A stretch of DNA of 64,000 bases. Source: Cyanophora paradoxa. Its lineage: Eukaryota; Glaucocystophyceae; Cyanophorales; Cyanophoraceae. Made by a program: the position numbers and the translations under genes. The notes below the pieces were generated by a model that had not been told where the DNA came from, did no database searches, and was given only the letters and a program-made list of their open reading frames with translations. Numbering within the stretch: the stretch's first letter is position 1; each line of letters starts with the position of its first letter. Positions 37,492 through 48,052 of the stretch are shown piece after piece. The stretch spans positions 186,001 through 250,000 of the forward strand of contig QPMI01000477.1 of assembly GCA_004431415.1 (NCBI GenBank), in the 5' to 3' direction.

Positions 37492-40172
37492 CTAAAAAAT
37501 GATGGTGCTGTCTGCAGAGGGCTCGCCGTAAACATAGGCGATCCAGGCCGTCTGGAGGGGGTCGGGGCGGAAGTCGGCCGTGCGGGTGAGCGGCAGCCAG
37601 CGGCGCCGGTCCTGAAGAGGGCCCTGCTGGGAGAGCATGGTGAGGCGGCCCGCCGCCTCGAGCGCCTGCAGAGCCACGCGGCTGGCGCGCTGCTCGCTTC
37701 CGCCGCGCATCTGGTAGACAAGGTCTTGAAGTTCGATATCGACGAGGCCGGCGTCTCGGAGGCGCGTGAGGACTCCCATGTGGAGGTCCTCGATTGCAGG
37801 TCTGCCGTGGCAATCATGAAACAGACGCGAGATCTAGATATGGGCAGTCCAGTTGAATGAATGTTCGCGCACCCGACAAAGCGAACGACGAAGCGATCTT
37901 GCCGCGCAGCCGCGAGTGCTTCGACGGTTGCTGAAAAACGGCTGAAAGAGATTATTACAATCGGCCGCATACCTTTTTCAGCCAGAAGAGAGCGCGTCGA
38001 ATGAGCCAGGGCCGCACTTTCAGAGTCACGGTGACGGGCGCACCCTCAGTTTGAATGTAAACAGTTTCGGACTGGCCGGCCGTGCGTGGGAGCACGAGGA
38101 CCAGTTCGTTGATCTTGTTGAAGAATGAGATGCAGTTGCCACGAGTAAAGCGCTGGCCCGAAGGGTGGTGTGTACGGACGCGAGTCTCGCCGCTGACAAT
38201 CGCAATCAGCTTTCGTTCCGCCTCGTTCAGGCAGCTCAGCTCCTCGGGAATATATCCGAAGTCCCACAACGCCACTGCTGTTCGCGGCATGTCGCCCGAT
38301 TTGAGGGTGGGGATGCAGCGCTGGCAAAGACGAAAGTGCGGAATGTTCGATTTGCAGGCGACCTTGCAGCTGCACATCTTGCCAGGGCACGATTCGACGA
38401 AGGTGCCCGAGTCACCTTCAACTTTGAGTACAGCTAGCATTTGCTGCAGGCCCGGCCGGCTTTCCGTTCCGGTGACGCGCTCAAAGGCCGGCGGCAGCAG
38501 CAGAGACCCCTCGCGTTTTTCGACGCCAAGCTGTTTCTGCCACGGTGGGGGCGCCTCGATATCCTCCCTGCACCCAGATAAGTGCTGCGCAGTGGAAATG
38601 TAGAATAGGTTCAGAGTGCTCACTTGTACACCCAGAGGGGAGTAAAGATCTCAAGCGAGGCGGGGAAGAAGGGGCATTTGGGGAAGTCCGCGGCAGGCCG
38701 ATACTCCGCGCAGCAGGCGCACGTCCAAAACGTGCTGTTTCGCGGCCACGTCTTCATCCACGTCGTAGTAAGAGCTGGCAGTGCGTCCCAAGGAGCGATA
38801 TCTGACCGGCGATATCGACAATTTAGCGAGGGAATCCCGAATCCACATGTCCACGAAAATAGAATCCACCTGGAGGGTGCTTCTTCTCTTTGTGCTTCCG
38901 CAGAGAGGATGCAGAAGCGCCGCTCCAGCCGCAGCCCTCATGATCGCAGCTATGCGTGGCCCGTCTGGCCGTTCGCTTCCGGCGGCCTAACGCCGGGTCG
39001 GCTTCTTCCTCGGACGAACTGCTGCTGCACTCGGACTCGACTACGTCCTCCGCAGCCTCTGCATTGCGGGCAACGTCACTACATCGATCTGGTTCAGCAA
39101 CGCAGCACAAAAATTACCTCGGGCGTGTGCAGCCTCGTGCTGACGAAGGGAAGGAGCTGACGGACAGACGATACAGCACTGCCTGCACGGGTACTGGGCG
39201 ACCGTTGCGGATGCCGGAATAGACATGTCCGGAGGCACATTCTGCGGCGAGCACTTCGCACGCTTCACGTGCCGGTCGAACGACAACTTGTCGTTGAAGG
39301 GCCGCTTGCAAATATCGCAAGACATCTGATGGAAACGCACTGAGGAATAGCATTAAACACAAGGTGCCAAACAGCGCACCGGACTCCAACGCGGGCCGGG
39401 ATGTTCGAAACTGAGCCGTTGAACTTCCCGACTCACCGACGGTTCCGCTACTCGCAAAATGCCCGAAACTGAGTTTTCAGAAGCGGCGCACACAGACGAC
39501 AGCCGGTCCGGATTCTGTTGAACGGTTAAGAGCTCTGAATAACAGCTGAAAATTGCAAATTTGTAAAAAAGCCGCAAAACGAGCTCACTTGGACACACAA
39601 GCGCGCGCTTCGCGGATCGACAACTGAAGCCTGAACACGCACTGCCAGGTTGGAAGTGCTCTGCGTGGCAGTCAGAACATGCGTTAGCCCCTGCGTTTTT
39701 GCCGGCGCGCGGCTCGATAGAAACTCCACGTACTCGAGCGCTGCGCGGCTCGATCTGAACGGAAGCGCCCTGCGGGGGCGGAACTGGAGCGCCCTGCGCA
39801 GGGAAATACGTACGTTATCCGATACGTGCTTGTTAACGACTGCAGCTAAATTGCAACTGCACCCACTTGAGCGCTCCGAACGTGCTGCCGGACATGCCGA
39901 AATAGGCTTTCGCGAGCGCAGAAGTGTTGACGGGCGCCCTCCGGACAACATAAGCAAATGCCGCCCGTGCACGACGATGAGAGCGTGCATCGAGCGTCCG
40001 ACAGCACGAAATCTCGCCCGGAAACAAGGTCCAATGCAGCTTTCCGTCCCATCTCGTTTGAATCCGGCTCGAGCTCGGGAAGGGCTTCCGCTGAGCTGCA
40101 ACTGAATAAGATAACTGGCGGCTGTTGGAAACACTGGTAAAGCTTAAGCTGCAGTGCAGCCAGCGGCCGCAA
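37492..40172 (-). CDS. C2H2 zinc-finger protein with DUF6570-like domain, Helitron-related
   Basis: The N-terminus is unresolved; the outermost supported exon lies below 40172. In order: a finger 'CLCC' followed by 12 residues and H-x4-H type spacing (about 39.9-40.0 kb); 'CDICKRPFNDKLSFDRHVKR' and 'CRQCCIVCPSAPSLRQHEAA' (39.1-39.3 kb); an acidic Ser/Glu tract; 'CDHEGCGWSGASASSLRKHK' (38.9 kb); a Cys cluster 'CACCAEYRPAADFPKCPFFP' (38.7 kb). Then exon 37955-38623 with 'LCQRCIPTLKSGDMP', 'ALWDFGYIPEELSCLNEAER', 'KLIAIVSGETRVRTHHPSGQ' and 'PVTVTLKVRPWLIRRALFWL', the layout of DUF6570, which in Helitrons precedes the Rep/helicase. A final exon (37492 to about 37800) is helical (GVLTRLRDAGLVDIELQDLV) and ends at a stop. 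No Rep HUH or helicase domain follows, so this is a domesticated or truncated derivative rather than an autonomous transposase. Confidence 0.6.
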
Positions 40173-40709
40173 GCGTGCTAGGCAGCTGGCCGGGTGTCGA
40201 GCGCACGCGGCGGGTGCAACGCGGGACGCCGAACGTTAACGTCGGAGCGCCGACGCTGACAGCAGCCTCAACCTGAATGAGCAGACAATTGCAAGCGGCG
40301 TCGACCGGCGCGCCGTGCGCAGCGCGCGAACTGGTCTGCTTGCCAGGTGCCAAACGCAACAAGAGCGCCAGGCCCGTCCGGCGTGCTCGGCTGCGGGCAG
40401 CTCCGCACGCGGTTCTGCAATATAGGCTCGAATTCGGCGGCGTCCCGAGCGCAGCGAAAGAGCACGGTCTCGAAGGCCTGTCCTCGGCTACGATCAGCGG
40501 CCCAGCTAGGCAGGGGCGCATTTTTCGTTGCAAGCTAATCTAGAGGAGACGTTGACAGGTACGTAGAGAGAAGTGGTTCCATGCAGAACCGCGCAACGAA
40601 GAGCAAGGCGTACGCGACGCACTGCGAGGAAGCCGAAATGTAGAGGAGAGAGCTAGGGAGAACTGGTTCCATGCAGAACGGCGCAAGGAATTCGAAGACC
40701 GGAGTTAGA

Positions 40710-40771
40710 GAGAAGTTAGTTTTCCCCTCGAAAACCACTTGAGAAGTTAGTTTTCCCCTCGAAAACCACTT
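40710..40771. repeat. 31-bp perfect tandem duplication
   Basis: Units 40710-40740 and 40741-40771 begin gagaagttagttttcccc and are identical. Just upstream, 'tggttccatgcagaac' also occurs twice (about 40573 and 40664), so the stretch 40560-40771 has been through several local duplications. Confidence 0.8.
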
Positions 40772-40916
40772 TTTCCCCTCCGATTCGACGCTCGAAAGTC
40801 GAGAGCTGACCGGTTCACCGAGCCAATCGGATCGCGAATAACCGACAATTTCGTTGCAAGCTGGCCCTCGAAAACGGCCTCATAGAAAACTTTTGGCTGA
40901 AGCGAGGGAACGGGAA

Positions 40917-40957
40917 GCAAGGGGGGGAAGACCTTCGGTCTTCTTTTCCCCCCTTGC
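40917..40957. other. Strong hairpin (inverted repeat)
   Basis: GCAAGGGGGG pairs with CCCCCCTTGC; inside, GAAGACC pairs with GGTCTTC around a TTC loop, with a short internal T-rich bulge. Role unknown. It marks the right boundary of the possible element above. Confidence 0.7.
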
Positions 40958-41893
40958 AACATGTGTTTATTGTTGTCCATTAATGCAATATTCGACGTGC
41001 GCAAAAGAAATTATGAAATCAGAACCTCTTGATCGGATATGCTTCGCTCGCTTCTTTTGCGTATCCGGTAGGTGCCAATCTGTACACGTCGATATAATTG
41101 TAGATCTCGAGTTCCAAAGACGTGCTCAACTTGGAGCGGTCGCTGAGTCGACACAGTCGCAATTTCGGAATCACTCTTGCGCTTGTGTGATTATCGAACC
41201 CCATGTACGATCCGAAGTAAGCTACCCCTCTGAGCACGACATCGAATTTAAATTGCCGTTAGGGTAACTCGAAGTCCAGAAAGTTACGAGTAGAAACTTG
41301 CCGCTGCCAAAAGGAGAAGAGTCTCAGATCCATTACATATGCAGGGCCGCCGTGGAGATCTTGAAGTCCAGAAAATGCTCCGCTGGTACTCGTACTCGTC
41401 GACTCGTCATGATCAGTCCCTGGCGATGCATAAATATATTGTAATCGCTAGATACCAAGCCGATCTTCTATAATAGTAATTATAATAATATATATTGATC
41501 ATCTCATGGTTTCATATCGATCATGGCGCATGCGCACAAACAGAACAGCCTAGCGTTGAATCGGTTTCGAAACGCATGCTGGTTCGTCGTCTCAAGACTG
41601 TCTCCACAGCTTTCAATTGCGGTACTGAAAGACCCGACGTTTGAGCTCTCCGCATCACAGGTCCATAAACGCCCGCCTGGCCATGGGGCATGGGTTAAAT
41701 TTGGAGCGAGAATATGAAAACCAGGCGCACATGATGCAAATATGCAAGACTGAAACTGGGTTTCGCATCAAGCATGATCAGATTGTCGATTAACCATCGC
41801 CATTTCACCCTGCGAGATTAATATTCGTACGAAAGAATTATCATGAATTAGAATGACGAATGAAGTTTTAATAATTAACGTGAACGTTACTCA

Positions 41894-43310
41894 CTTTGCG
41901 AAGTCAGGCTTCCAGCTGTCATAAAGCGTGATCCTTTCAAAATCCCTCCACAATCGCAGGTTCGCAGCATTTTTCTCGCCAAGTCCATTGGAGCTTATGT
42001 ACGTTTTAAAAGCGAATGAGGGCTCCAGCCAGCTGCAGTATGCAAATGCGGTCAACGGGAGTCGCGATCGCGAAGTTCTTGCACAGAAGTGTATATATAT
42101 ATATATTGCACCGTGCGTCAGACACGTTGTTTCGAATAAAATTGTACGGGTTGCACTCGCAAAGCGTGTCGGCGCTGCTGCTCGAGCATCTAGATGCGTA
42201 CTGCGTAGAGTCAAGCAGAAACTTGGTATGCGCTGCGCGCGTGTCATGTTATTGGGATGCATGTGATCACGTGTAACGTAAATAACGAACTCCGGATTCC
42301 GCAGCCCAAGGTTTCTATCTTTCCGGGGCAGTCTGCGCAGTGGCCTAATGTCAGCGCGGCGCCATATTCAGATAGCGCAAACTAAGTAATTGAAGTGTAG
42401 TTCTATTTGCGCATGCGTATGCATTTGTACGATCGCGACTGGTACCGCGATCACGTACCAAAAAAAGTGTTCGCCCACGACAGTGCAGCCCAATGCGCAC
42501 AGTCCCACACAAATCCGCACCCTGTTATGTTGCACCAGGGGTGGCCAACATCAATGGCACGAGGATTGTACAGATCGAACGCTTCATGTTCGGTGCCGGC
42601 CTCATCTTTCCACGTTCCATATCCAGCAAAGCCTTGTAAATAAATATCCACGTTTTCAGACACTCCACTGGAGCTTTTAAGGGCCCAGTTGCTGTGCTGC
42701 GAGAGACCTTCCCAGTCTCCCACGTAGTCGCCTCGATCATCGAAATCCTGATCATAAGATTCATGTGAGATCTAGATGTCTGTTCTTGAGCTCGAGCTCA
42801 TCAAAGACTCACTCGGTCGGGAAATGGTGTAAACGATGTGAAAGAGAAGTCTGTTGGAGCGAAAATGTCGGTCTTCATCTGTGAAGATCTCAGAAAAGGC
42901 GTCCGAAAGAGCGTCCGTGAGACGTACACTGTCATGATCAGTCAACACGACGGTAGTGAGACACATGCCTAAATCAAGGTTCCACTCGCAGAGAGCCAAC
43001 TTGCCAATCCCAGTGCGTCCGAGAACCAAAAGGCGGGGAGGCGTGCCGGCAATGCTTTCCGACCCGAGCAACGACAGTGGTGCAACAAACACGATCTCTT
43101 GGATTGATTCCTGCAGATCGACCCTCGCAGACCGTGCGCCAACTGAGTTGACAAAGGCTGCGAGATCATTTGCATTCGTGGTACGGTCAGCTGGATGAAT
43201 GCTTATGTATCCGATCGCGAATACGTATACGTATACGGAGGCGCAAGGCTTACGCACTTTCTTGGCTTTGGGTGCATCCTGAGAGCTGGAGGAGGACAAG
43301 CACGGCCAGT
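41894..43310 (-). CDS. Possible multi-exon gene, not recognised
   Basis: Three coding-like stretches on minus. (1) 43.3-42.8 kb: a Ser-rich start followed, after a GTGCGTAAG donor, by 'NANDLAAFVNSVGARSARVD' and 'PPRLLVLGRTGIGKLALCEW'. (2) 42.75-42.47 kb: Trp-rich 'NVDIYLQGFAGYGTWKDEAG' and 'GHPWCNITGCGFVWDCAHWA'. (3) 42.26-41.89 kb: 'FKTYISSNGLGEKNAANLRL' ending at a good donor (GTGAGTAAC), so more exons should lie to the left. No initiating ATG or stop was located. 'GRTGIGK' is like a Walker A loop but is followed by Leu, not Ser/Thr, so no ATPase claim is made. Confidence 0.3.
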
Positions 43311-43949
43311 TGCAGGCCTAGGGCGACTGCAAAGGCTGCAGCTGCACGTGCATGCACACGTACGCGTGCGCGTGCGCTCGAGCTCGCACGCGAACGCATG
43401 TACGCGTGTGCAGCTGCAGCGATACCGTGCACGCGTGAACTGCTGCTGCTAGCTTATGCCACCTGGCCTGAACTGCAGGCTCCTCCGGATCGATCCTGCA
43501 GCTGTGAACGTACGTGTGTATATGTATGCTTACGTATACGTGTATTCGTATACGGCAGTTTATATGCCACCTGGCCCGAGCTAGTGACGTCGACGTCGAC
43601 CCGTCACACTGCGTGCGTGCACTTTAAGCGGCCAGCAGACTCTGAGACTTTGAGATTACGTATACGTATACACGCTCAGCGGCTCATGATCAGCGGTTGC
43701 TCGCGATCGCTGCAGCTGCGCACGCAGCGCTGCTCAGCGGCTGGTCGATGTTAATTAGAACGTTTACTGCTGCTGGCCGCCGGGCACCTGCAGACTGCAG
43801 CTGCGCATGCTGGCAGCCTGCTGCTGCATGCATATGGCAGCCTGCAGCTGCTGCTGCTAGCGCTGCTGCGTACGGTACCAGGTATGCCGCGAAGGCCGCA
43901 CCTGCCAGGCTGGCCGGCCCGCGCTGCCCTGCAGCTGCGCTAGAGCTGA

Positions 43950-44095
43950 CTCCCGACCGTCGGACTCCCGACTCCCGAGTCCCGGAGTCCCGACTCCCGA
44001 GTCCCGACTCCCGACTGTGGGCCGACTCCCGACTCCCGACTCCCGAGTCCCGACTCCCCGGGCCCGAGTCCCGACTCCCGAGTCCCCGGCGACTC
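43950..44095. repeat. CCGACTCCCGAGTC simple repeat, locus 2
   Basis: Second, longer block of the repeat seen at 13826-13910, 30 kb away. It runs into a GGCGCCGGCGCCGGCGCC palindromic tract. Confidence 0.7.
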
Positions 44096-44966
44096 CCGGC
44101 GCCGGCGCCGGCGCCGCGCCCGGGCGGCCCTGGGGCCTGGGCGCGGGCGGCGGTGAATCGCCGCCGATTCGCCGGTGATCGATCTCGATCGGTCGACTCG
44201 ATGATCATCGGCGATTCATCGCCGCGTCGGATCAGCGGCGAATTCAAGTCGAATCAGACGGCAATTCAGCGGCAGCACTGCATGCGCAGCACTGCGCATG
44301 CGGCTTCAATCGCCGGCTTGTATGAAGTTGTATCATCAAGTTGTATGTATCATCATTGCCATAGGCCCATATATGGATAGCCATCATGGCATGATGAAAA
44401 ACCGTTCAAAAACGAGCCTCGGAGATCGATATCCGATGATCGCGATCGCGATCGATGATCGGTATCCATAGGATTCCACACGTGCACTGTACAGTGTACT
44501 AGTAGTACGTCACGGCTGATGCATCGTACACGTTTCTGCCCGACGAAAATTTCTCAAATCAACGGTCCAAAGAAGCCGTGTTCGTGTTCGTGTTGTTCAC
44601 ATTGTGAATCGAATCTTTTGTGATATGCATGACGCCGTGACGGAATGCCGAGTCGTCACTGACGTCGACTCGTCCGACGGTCATGATCAAGCGACGTCAC
44701 GGCGTCCGTCACGCAGTACTACTCATGAGTCATGATCTAGTAGACTAGTACTCCCTAGTAGTACAGTACTAGCCTAGTAGTACTCTTACTACTCTACCGG
44801 TATTCGTAGTGCCGAATCTAGATTCTGCTCTATGGCGGGCTAGGAAAGTACCTACCCCCCAAGCAATTGCCGTAATGCTAAATTGCCGAATTCGGCCTCT
44901 CGGCAATTTACGGCAATTTACTGTATCTTTGATTTGTGATTGCTTTGTTGTCCTTAATATCACTAC

Positions 44967-44991
44967 CTACGGGGGGTTCGCCCCACCGTAG
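44967..44991 (+). other. TTCG-loop hairpin
   Basis: CTACGGGGGG-TTCG-CCCCACCGTAG: ten base pairs with one bulged A and a TTCG tetraloop, followed within ten bases by a run of A. The surrounding 44760-45060 has repeated 'ggcaattta' and 'tagtagta' words and reads like a small non-coding element rather than a gene. Confidence 0.6.
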
Positions 44992-45191
44992 TCTCTCAAA
45001 AAAAATTTAAGGCAATTTAAAACATCGGCTTAAAAAGCATTCCTACAGTATACCGTGGTAGACTACTGTTAGTACTTTGATCGGGGGGCGGCCGGGGCGG
45101 GGCGGCCGGGGGGACGCCTAGGGCGCGAGTGCTGGGCCACTGCTGGCCCACTGCTGGGCCACGAAGGAGGCCCAGGCGAGAGAGGGCTCAG

Positions 45192-47857
45192 CTAAGGCGC
45201 GCAGGGACATGGTGGGGATTCGCCCGGAGGCCGGGCCGCCGGGCCGAGGCCGGAGCGCGGGCCACCTAAGCTCGCGGGGGGGGCGCCGATGGCGCGGGAT
45301 CCGGAGGAGGCGGCGGGGGCGTCGCCGACGGCGGGGGCGGCGCCGACGGCGGGGGGGGAGGCGGCGGGGGTGAAGCGGATGAGGCAGCGGGCGGAGCTGG
45401 GGGCGGGGAAGAGGGCGGGCGGCTCGGGGGCGGCCGAGGGCAGCAGGGGGTCGGGCAGGTCGCCCCAGCGCCCCCGGGAGGGCCCCCCCGGCCCCTCCAG
45501 CTCGGGCTCCAGCTCCGAGGGCAGCACGGCAAAAGAGCCGCTGGGGCGGGCGGGGGCGGGGGCGGGGTCCGGCCCGCCGCTCCTGGGGCGGCGGAAGGAG
45601 GGACGCGTCTCGCCGTAGTCCTCGTCGTAGACGCTGGCGATGACGAGGGGGCCCTCCGGGGCGAGCTTGCGCCAGCACGTCGCCGAGTGCCCGCTCCACA
45701 CGTTCACCGGCGGCGCGTCCCACGGCGTCGGGCTGTGCCGCTCCGGGTGCAGCCCCGCCGGCCGCCCCGCGTGCAGCCCGCCGCCGCCGCCGCCGCCGCT
45801 GGAGCCCTTCGCCCCCTGGAATCTGCTCTCCGGCTCAGACCGAAGAAGAGGGTAGAAGCGAGCGAAGCGGACCCGAGGCCGGCGCGGCCGGGGTTGGCGA
45901 CGGCGTCGAGCGGGGCGGGGATGCCCTGCTCGCGGCGGCCCAGCCCGGCCCCCTCCCGCCACCGCATCCGCGCCATCATCCGCCCCGCCGCCCCCGCCTT
46001 CACACGCCTGTCCGGGTGGGAGATTCGAAGAGCGCCGGGGCGCGGAGCGCGGAGGGGCGGGGCGGCTCGGGGCGGGGGGCGCACGCGAGGGGGTCCCGCG
46101 CCTCGTCGGCGTCGTCGATGCCGTGGATGGGGCGGTACCCGTACCGGAAGGCGTTGTCCGACGCGTCCGGCTCCGTGAAAGGCTGCTCAACAGGCGCGCG
46201 CGAGCCTCAGGGGGCGGGCGGGCGGGCGGAGGAGGCGGGCGGGGCGGGCGGACGCGGGTGTCGAGGTCCCAGTCGTCGCGCTCGCGGTCCTCCTTCTCGC
46301 CCCGCACCAGCTCGTCCCACTTGCACGCGTCCGTGTAGAACACCAGCCCTGCCGCCCCGTCCCGAGCCCGGCGTCAGCGCTGCGCGTCTCAGGCTTTCAC
46401 GTTGGGGCGCGCGCACCGGAGGAGCCCTTGTCCCACGTCACCTCCGTCGGCTCCTCGTACAGGTACTGCCACGCGCGGGTCAGGCCTGTGCCGCCGGCGG
46501 GGCGGGCGGCGAGCGACGAGCGGCGAGCGGCACCTCGTCGGCCTCGCGGCGGTCGGAGCGCTCGATGTCCTTCTCCGGCATGCTGCGCCCCGGCCCCGCC
46601 CCGTCAGCCCGCCTGAGGCAAAAACGGGGCGGGCGCTGTCGGCCCCGGACGCACTCATTGAGGCTCTCGTGCCGCTCCCACTCCTGCGGCGCGGCGGCGG
46701 CGGCTCGGGATCAGGCGCGCCGCGGCGGGGAGGGGGCGAGGGGGCGGGCGGCGCGCCTCCGCGTCCAGATCGAAGTCCGACTCTTCGCCCGACTCGAAGC
46801 CCGACGGCGCCTCCTCGGGGTCCCGCTTTCGCCGCTTCGCGCCCCCGCCCCCGCCGTACGAGAACGGCACGGCGACACCCCTCCGGCTGAACGAGATCGC
46901 CAGGCCTGCCGCAGCCGGCCCGGTCATGCGCGCGGCGCTAGGACCGCAGCGCGTGAGAGGACGCACCGGAGAGGTAGCGGGAGGGGATGCGGCAGTCGCG
47001 GATCAGCTGCATGAACTCCTTCGTGGGCGTCCCGACGTTCCCGCGCGGCAGGAGCGCCGGCGGCCGCAGCTCCGAGAGCGTCGCCAAGTCGATCCGCTCC
47101 CCGGACCGCCTCGCCTCCCGCGCCTCCCGCCGCGACAGGTACGGCGTCTGTGCGCGCGCGCCCCGCCGCCCCCGCGCGCTCAGCCGCGAGCCGGACGACG
47201 CTGCGCGCTACCAGCCTCCGGCCGCACCTTGGGAGCGTCCCTAGCGCCCGCTTCGCCGACGTGCCCCGCTGCGCTCACCGGCCTGCGCTCCGTGCGGTCA
47301 GAGCCCGAAAGGATGGCAAACGCCGTGCAGAGAGCCGCGCGCACTTGATGATGCACTTGCTCCTCCATCGCACGTCCTTCTTATCCTCCCAGTTCTCTGC
47401 GGGAACGCGCGGCTCGCACATGCGCGGCAGCGCCCTCGACCGCGGCCGGCGTGCGGATGTACGCACTCATGTGATACGCAGCGATGAAGGCGGCCCGCCA
47501 ACCAGGCGCAACGCGGACTACGCAGCATTTCCTAACCACCTCGGTCGAACTTGAAGCCGCCGCCGGCTCCAGAAACTGGCCCGGCTGCTCTTGTGCGGTC
47601 GCGGGTGGCTGCTGCGGCTGCTGCTGCGTGTCCTGTATGACTACGCGCTGCTTTCTCCTGCGGTAGTGGAAGACATCGAAGCGGCAGGCCTCCACATAGG
47701 CGGAGAAGAAGCTGCGCAGGTCGGCGGCGTGGAACTCGGGCGGGATGTTCGAGATGAGCGCGTACTCGCCTCCCTGCTGCCGTGCGCCGCTATCCGTGGG
47801 TTCTGGGGCCGGCGGATTGGAGCTCGAGCTTGAGCTCGCCTCGCGCAGCTCGGCCAT
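45192..47857 (-). CDS. GPATCH3: G-patch domain protein, GPATCH3 homologue
   Basis: ATG at 47857 (MAELREAS). The N-terminal RRM-like part 'YALISNIPPEFHAADLRSFF' and 'CCVVRVAPGWRAAFIAAYHM' aligns with the GPATCH3 N-terminus. Next come 'NWEDKKDVRWRSKCIIK', 'LLPRGNVGTPTKEFMQLIRD' (matching the family's 'MPRGNVGTP' block), 'VAVPFSYGGG', an acidic tract, 'RAWQYLYEEPTEVTWDKGSS' and 'GLVFYTDACKWDELV' with 'RERDDWDLDTR' (family 'GLVFYTD' and 'DDWDVD'). The G-patch follows: 'MRWREGAGLGRREQGIPAPL' and 'DAVANPGRAGLG'. The C-terminus has 'LVIASVYDEDYGET', then a Gly/Pro/Ala-rich tail ending at 45192. GPATCH3 is a nuclear RNA-binding factor, and G-patch proteins generally activate DEAH helicases; its exact role here is inferred. 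Introns are short, some starting GTCCGCCC. The long low-complexity tail differs from the animal protein. Confidence 0.85.
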
Positions 47858-48052
47858 CGAGTGACCGCGTACCCCTTGCGTTGCAGACGTCGAAGTTGCG
47901 CGCTTGCAGGCCGTGCATGCGTTTAGTGGCACACGAGTGTGAAAGATGCCTGAATTCGGTCTTTATGATCTGAACCTGCCTACCGCTGTGCATCTAAACT
48001 GCACTGCACTGCACTGCACGCCTCGGCCGGCGGCCGGGCGGCTAGTAGCCGG

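Larger units (their letters stand above)
37187..40958. mobile_element. Possible element bounded by 13-bp inverted TGCAAGGGGGGAA
   Basis: TGCAAGGGGGGAA (37187-37199, +) and its reverse complement TTCCCCCCTTGCA (40946-40958) bracket the zinc-finger/DUF6570 gene. No target-site duplication is evident, and the right end is itself one arm of a hairpin. G-runs lower the specificity of the match, so this is a weak call. Confidence 0.25.
40172..41893. other. Region without a supported gene
   Basis: Contains the local duplications and hairpin described separately. An open stretch at 41237-41019 on minus could be a downstream exon of the next candidate gene, but no splice pair was confirmed. Confidence 0.35.
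43311..45191. other. Repeat- and palindrome-rich intergenic DNA
   Basis: Long stretches built of self-complementary words (gtatacgtatac, gcatgc, gctgcagc, cgatcgcgatcg). It contains the CCGACTCCCGAGTC repeat (43950-44095), CTG/CAG-rich tracts (43790-43870) and a TTCG-loop hairpin (44967-44991). No coding exons supported. Confidence 0.55.

Noticed and set aside
37187-40958. Calling the region an intact Helitron
   Set aside because: No Rep (HUH) motif, no helicase, no 5' TC and no 3' CTRR end could be found.
43000-43060. Walker A motif (GRTGIGKL) in the unrecognised minus-strand gene
   Set aside because: The residue after Lys is Leu instead of Ser/Thr and no Walker B or other ATPase motif was found.
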